From JBBKWJ01 sp037968895 (GTDB lineage: Bacteria; Actinomycetota; Acidimicrobiia; Acidimicrobiales; SZUA-35), in contig JBBKWJ010000089.1 of the NCBI GenBank assembly GCA_037968895.1, positions 1-7,115 on the forward strand: 7,115 nucleotides of DNA. The letters run 5' to 3'. A program made the translations under genes and the position numbers. Positions 5,903 to 7,115 of the stretch are shown here, in pieces; the first letter of the stretch is position 1, and the number at the start of each line of letters is the position of its first letter. The notes under the pieces are model-generated. The model was given only the letters and a program-made list of their open reading frames with translations. It was not told the DNA's origin and ran no database searches.

Positions 5903-5931
5903 AGTGTCAGCCGACGCCGCGAATCAGTCAA
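5903..5931 (-). promoter_or_regulatory. Predicted promoter of the PhyH-pcm unit (leaderless)
   Basis: On the minus strand TTGACT (5931-5926, five of six match TTGACA) is separated by exactly 17 bases from GACACT (5908-5903), which ends six bases before the ATG at 5896. This is the best -35/-10 pair in the window. It lies in the gap between adenosine deaminase and the dioxygenase, so the latter can be transcribed independently of the former. No ribosome site precedes the ATG, as expected for a leaderless message. Confidence 0.55.
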
Positions 5932-5944
5932 GTTGGCGGCTGAC
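5906..5944. repeat. Inverted repeat flanking the PhyH promoter -35 box
   Basis: GTCAGCCG (5906-5913) and CGGCTGAC (5937-5944) are perfect eight-base complementary arms 23 bases apart. The left arm overlaps the edge of the predicted -10 box and the -35 box lies between the arms. The centres are 31 bases apart, close to three helical turns, so the arms could be half-sites of a looping or cooperative regulator. As an RNA hairpin the 23-base loop is large, and no T-run follows, so a terminator for adenosine deaminase is less likely. Confidence 0.35.
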
Positions 5945-5946
5945 CA

Positions 5947-7041
5947 TCAGTTGGGCGCGAGCGCAGCAAAATAGGGCCGCAACTGCGTCTTAACAATGTG
6001 GTGTCGGGTCTCCAGTGGGGCGAAGCCGCTCATCACACCGTTGACCACAAGTTGTTCGATCTCAATCCAGCTGAGGTCAAAAGTCGTTGCGACGGCAAGC
6101 ATTTCAGACGAAGGCATCACGCCGCTCATGAGCCGATTGTCGGTGTTGACGCTGACGTTGAAGCCGTGCCGCAGCATCGGCCCAATGGGGTGCGAAGGGA
6201 GGTCAGGCACAGCCCCAACGTGCACGTGACAGGTCGGCGCCATTTCCAACTGCACCTGATGATCGAAGACGTAGCGGGCAAGCGGGCCTAACTCGAGAGA
6301 ACCGTCTGGATTGGTTGTGATGTCACTCCGCAGGCGGACACCGTGACCAATCCGGTGCGCGCCGTGAACCAAGGCGTTGTCAATCAGCTCAAGGTCTGGC
6401 GGCTCGGAGGCGTGGATCGTGACGTTGATATGCCGCTCACGAGCGAACGCCAGGGCCTCGGCATGAAGCGAAGGAGGCCAGCCTGTTTCCGCGCCGGCCA
6501 GGTCGAACCCGACCACCTTGTCATCGTGCTCGCGCATCTTGTCGACCAGTTTGGCAACTTCGAGCGAGCGCCGTTCGGTGCGCATCGCACAGCAGATGGC
6601 GTTGACCAAGATCGTGTGGCCAGCGTTCGCAGCATCGGCCTCGCCTCTTCTGAAACCAGCCGTGACCGCGCTCACGACCGCTTCAAGCGACAATCCGCTT
6701 TGCTGATGCAACTCGGGGGCGAAGCGAACCTCGGCGTAGACGACGCCGTCAGCGGCGAGGTCGAACGCGGCCTCAGCCGCAACTCGCTCGATGTTCTCCA
6801 CGGTCTGCATGACTGCCAGCGTGTGCTCGAACGTTGCCAGGTACTGAAGCAGATTCCGACTAGCCGCACCAGCGGTAAACCATGCCTGCAGCGCGTCTGG
6901 ATCTGTCTCGGGCAGCGTCCATCCGATGCCGTTAGCCAGCTCAAGCACGGTCGCCACTCGTAAGCCGCCGTCGAGGTGGTCGTGAAGTAGCGACTTCGGA
7001 ATGGCAATTGCAGCATCAATATCGGCGAGAGGAGTATGCAT
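5947..7041 (-). CDS. add: Adenosine deaminase
   Basis: A 364-residue zinc metalloenzyme of usual length that deaminates adenosine or deoxyadenosine to inosine or deoxyinosine in purine salvage, in the cytosol. Zinc-binding and catalytic sites are in order: LLHDHLDGG (His20, His22), TIHASEP (His210, Glu213), RIGHGVRL (His233) and SVNTDNRLMSG (Asp301). VVYAEVRFAPELH (100-112) and GFDLAGAE (178-185) are further family blocks. The HDHLDGGLR and NTDNRLMS forms match what I recall of actinobacterial enzymes such as that of Mycobacterium. The common HAGE is HASE here, a mild change. An in-frame TTG at 7059 would add six residues, but ATG 7041 has AAGGTG six bases upstream and gives the usual N-terminus. 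It starts ten bases after a stop codon that probably ends an upstream gene, suggesting an operon entering from the right edge. Confidence 0.94.
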   Translation of the reverse strand: MHTPLADIDAAIAIPKSLLHDHLDGGLRVATVLELANGIGWTLPETDPDALQAWFTAGAASRNLLQYLATFEHTLAVMQTVENIERVAAEAAFDLAADGVVYAEVRFAPELHQQSGLSLEAVVSAVTAGFRRGEADAANAGHTILVNAICCAMRTERRSLEVAKLVDKMREHDDKVVGFDLAGAETGWPPSLHAEALAFARERHINVTIHASEPPDLELIDNALVHGAHRIGHGVRLRSDITTNPDGSLELGPLARYVFDHQVQLEMAPTCHVHVGAVPDLPSHPIGPMLRHGFNVSVNTDNRLMSGVMPSSEMLAVATTFDLSWIEIEQLVVNGVMSGFAPLETRHHIVKTQLRPYFAALAPN

Positions 7042-7047
7042 CGCTGT

Positions 7048-7053
7048 CACCTT
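7048..7053 (-). promoter_or_regulatory. Ribosome-binding site that decides the adenosine deaminase start
   Basis: AAGGTG on the minus strand ends six bases before the ATG at 7041 and favours this start over the TTG at 7059 and the GTG at 7050, which have no comparable site. It overlaps the TAA that closes the upstream open frame (TAAGGTG), an arrangement common within operons. TAAGGT also fits a -10 box 7 bases from the ATG, but no -35 box is visible upstream. Confidence 0.5.
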
Positions 7054-7115
7054 AGACAAACCGGGTGTTCGGCTGGGCGAGGTACGGTCGGGTCCAGTCC
7101 ATCGTGGAAACGAGA
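7052..7115 (-). CDS. Probable C-terminal tail of an unidentified upstream gene (partial)
   Basis: From the right edge, one minus-strand frame stays open for 20 codons and ends with TAA at 7054-7052. It reads LVSTMDWTRPYLAQPNTRFV. Seventeen of the 20 codons end in G or C, clearly more than in a second open frame across the same bases (RFHDGLDPTVPRPAEHPV), which supports real coding. Its stop lies ten bases before the adenosine deaminase start and overlaps that gene's ribosome site, as expected for the preceding gene of an operon. The piece is too short to assign a family. It could instead be an untranslated leader. Confidence 0.4.
   Translation of the reverse strand, partial: LVSTMDWTRPYLAQPNTRFV

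Noticed and set aside
7042..7059. TTG 7059 or GTG 7050 as the adenosine deaminase start
   Set aside because: ATG 7041 has AAGGTG at good spacing and gives the usual family N-terminus; the earlier codons overlap the end of a probable upstream gene.
1..7115. Mobile elements, CRISPR arrays, tRNA or rRNA genes, toxin-antitoxin pairs or phage genes
   Set aside because: I saw no transposase or integrase motifs, no regularly spaced repeats, no tRNA-like cloverleaf and no typical defence-gene domains.

Overview
The window looks like a compact bacterial chromosome segment with moderately high GC by eye and no mobile-element, phage, CRISPR, tRNA or rRNA signature. Three things suggest an actinobacterium, perhaps an Acidimicrobiia-type lineage. 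The adenosine deaminase carries the HDHLDGG and NTDNRLMS motifs I associate with actinobacterial enzymes. The fused aminoglycoside-phosphotransferase-like/P-loop kinase is common there. Several first genes of transcription units lack a Shine-Dalgarno site but have a -10-like box 6-7 bases before the ATG, as in leaderless mRNAs. The lineage is an inference.

Layout from left to right. (1) A leftward unit holds a stand-alone class I glutamine amidotransferase (189-896) followed by an unidentified gene that runs off the left edge (1-152). (2) A short divergent promoter region (897-998) contains overlapping inverted repeats. (3) A rightward two-gene operon holds a TetR-family regulator (999-1583) and an SsuD-like FMNH2-dependent alkanesulfonate monooxygenase (1583-2701), coupled through TAATG. 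(4) This operon meets, tail to tail with a 3-base gap, a leftward block. Read in transcription order from the right edge, the block is: a probable C-terminal tail of an unknown gene (7052-7115), adenosine deaminase (5947-7041), a phytanoyl-CoA dioxygenase-like non-heme iron oxygenase (5084-5896), protein-L-isoaspartate methyltransferase (4364-5020), a possible remnant of a small gene (4243-4367), and the phosphotransferase/AAA kinase fusion (2705-4189).

How the genes may work together. The TetR-SsuD pair looks like a locally controlled desulfonation unit for taking sulfur from an organosulfonate. The flavin reductase and transporter that SsuD normally needs are not in the window. The leftward block mixes purine salvage (Add), protein repair (Pcm), an oxygenase of unknown substrate and a kinase of unknown substrate. 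They share a direction, but I see no single pathway, and the oxygenase and kinase genes may have their own promoters.

I do not see a clearly new biological system. The best leads are the leaderless-promoter pattern, the palindromes in the TetR promoter, a 22-base perfect palindrome that may be both terminator and coding sequence, and the small-gene remnant after pcm. No gene-free stretch exceeds 300 bases; the longest is about 174 bases (4190-4363).
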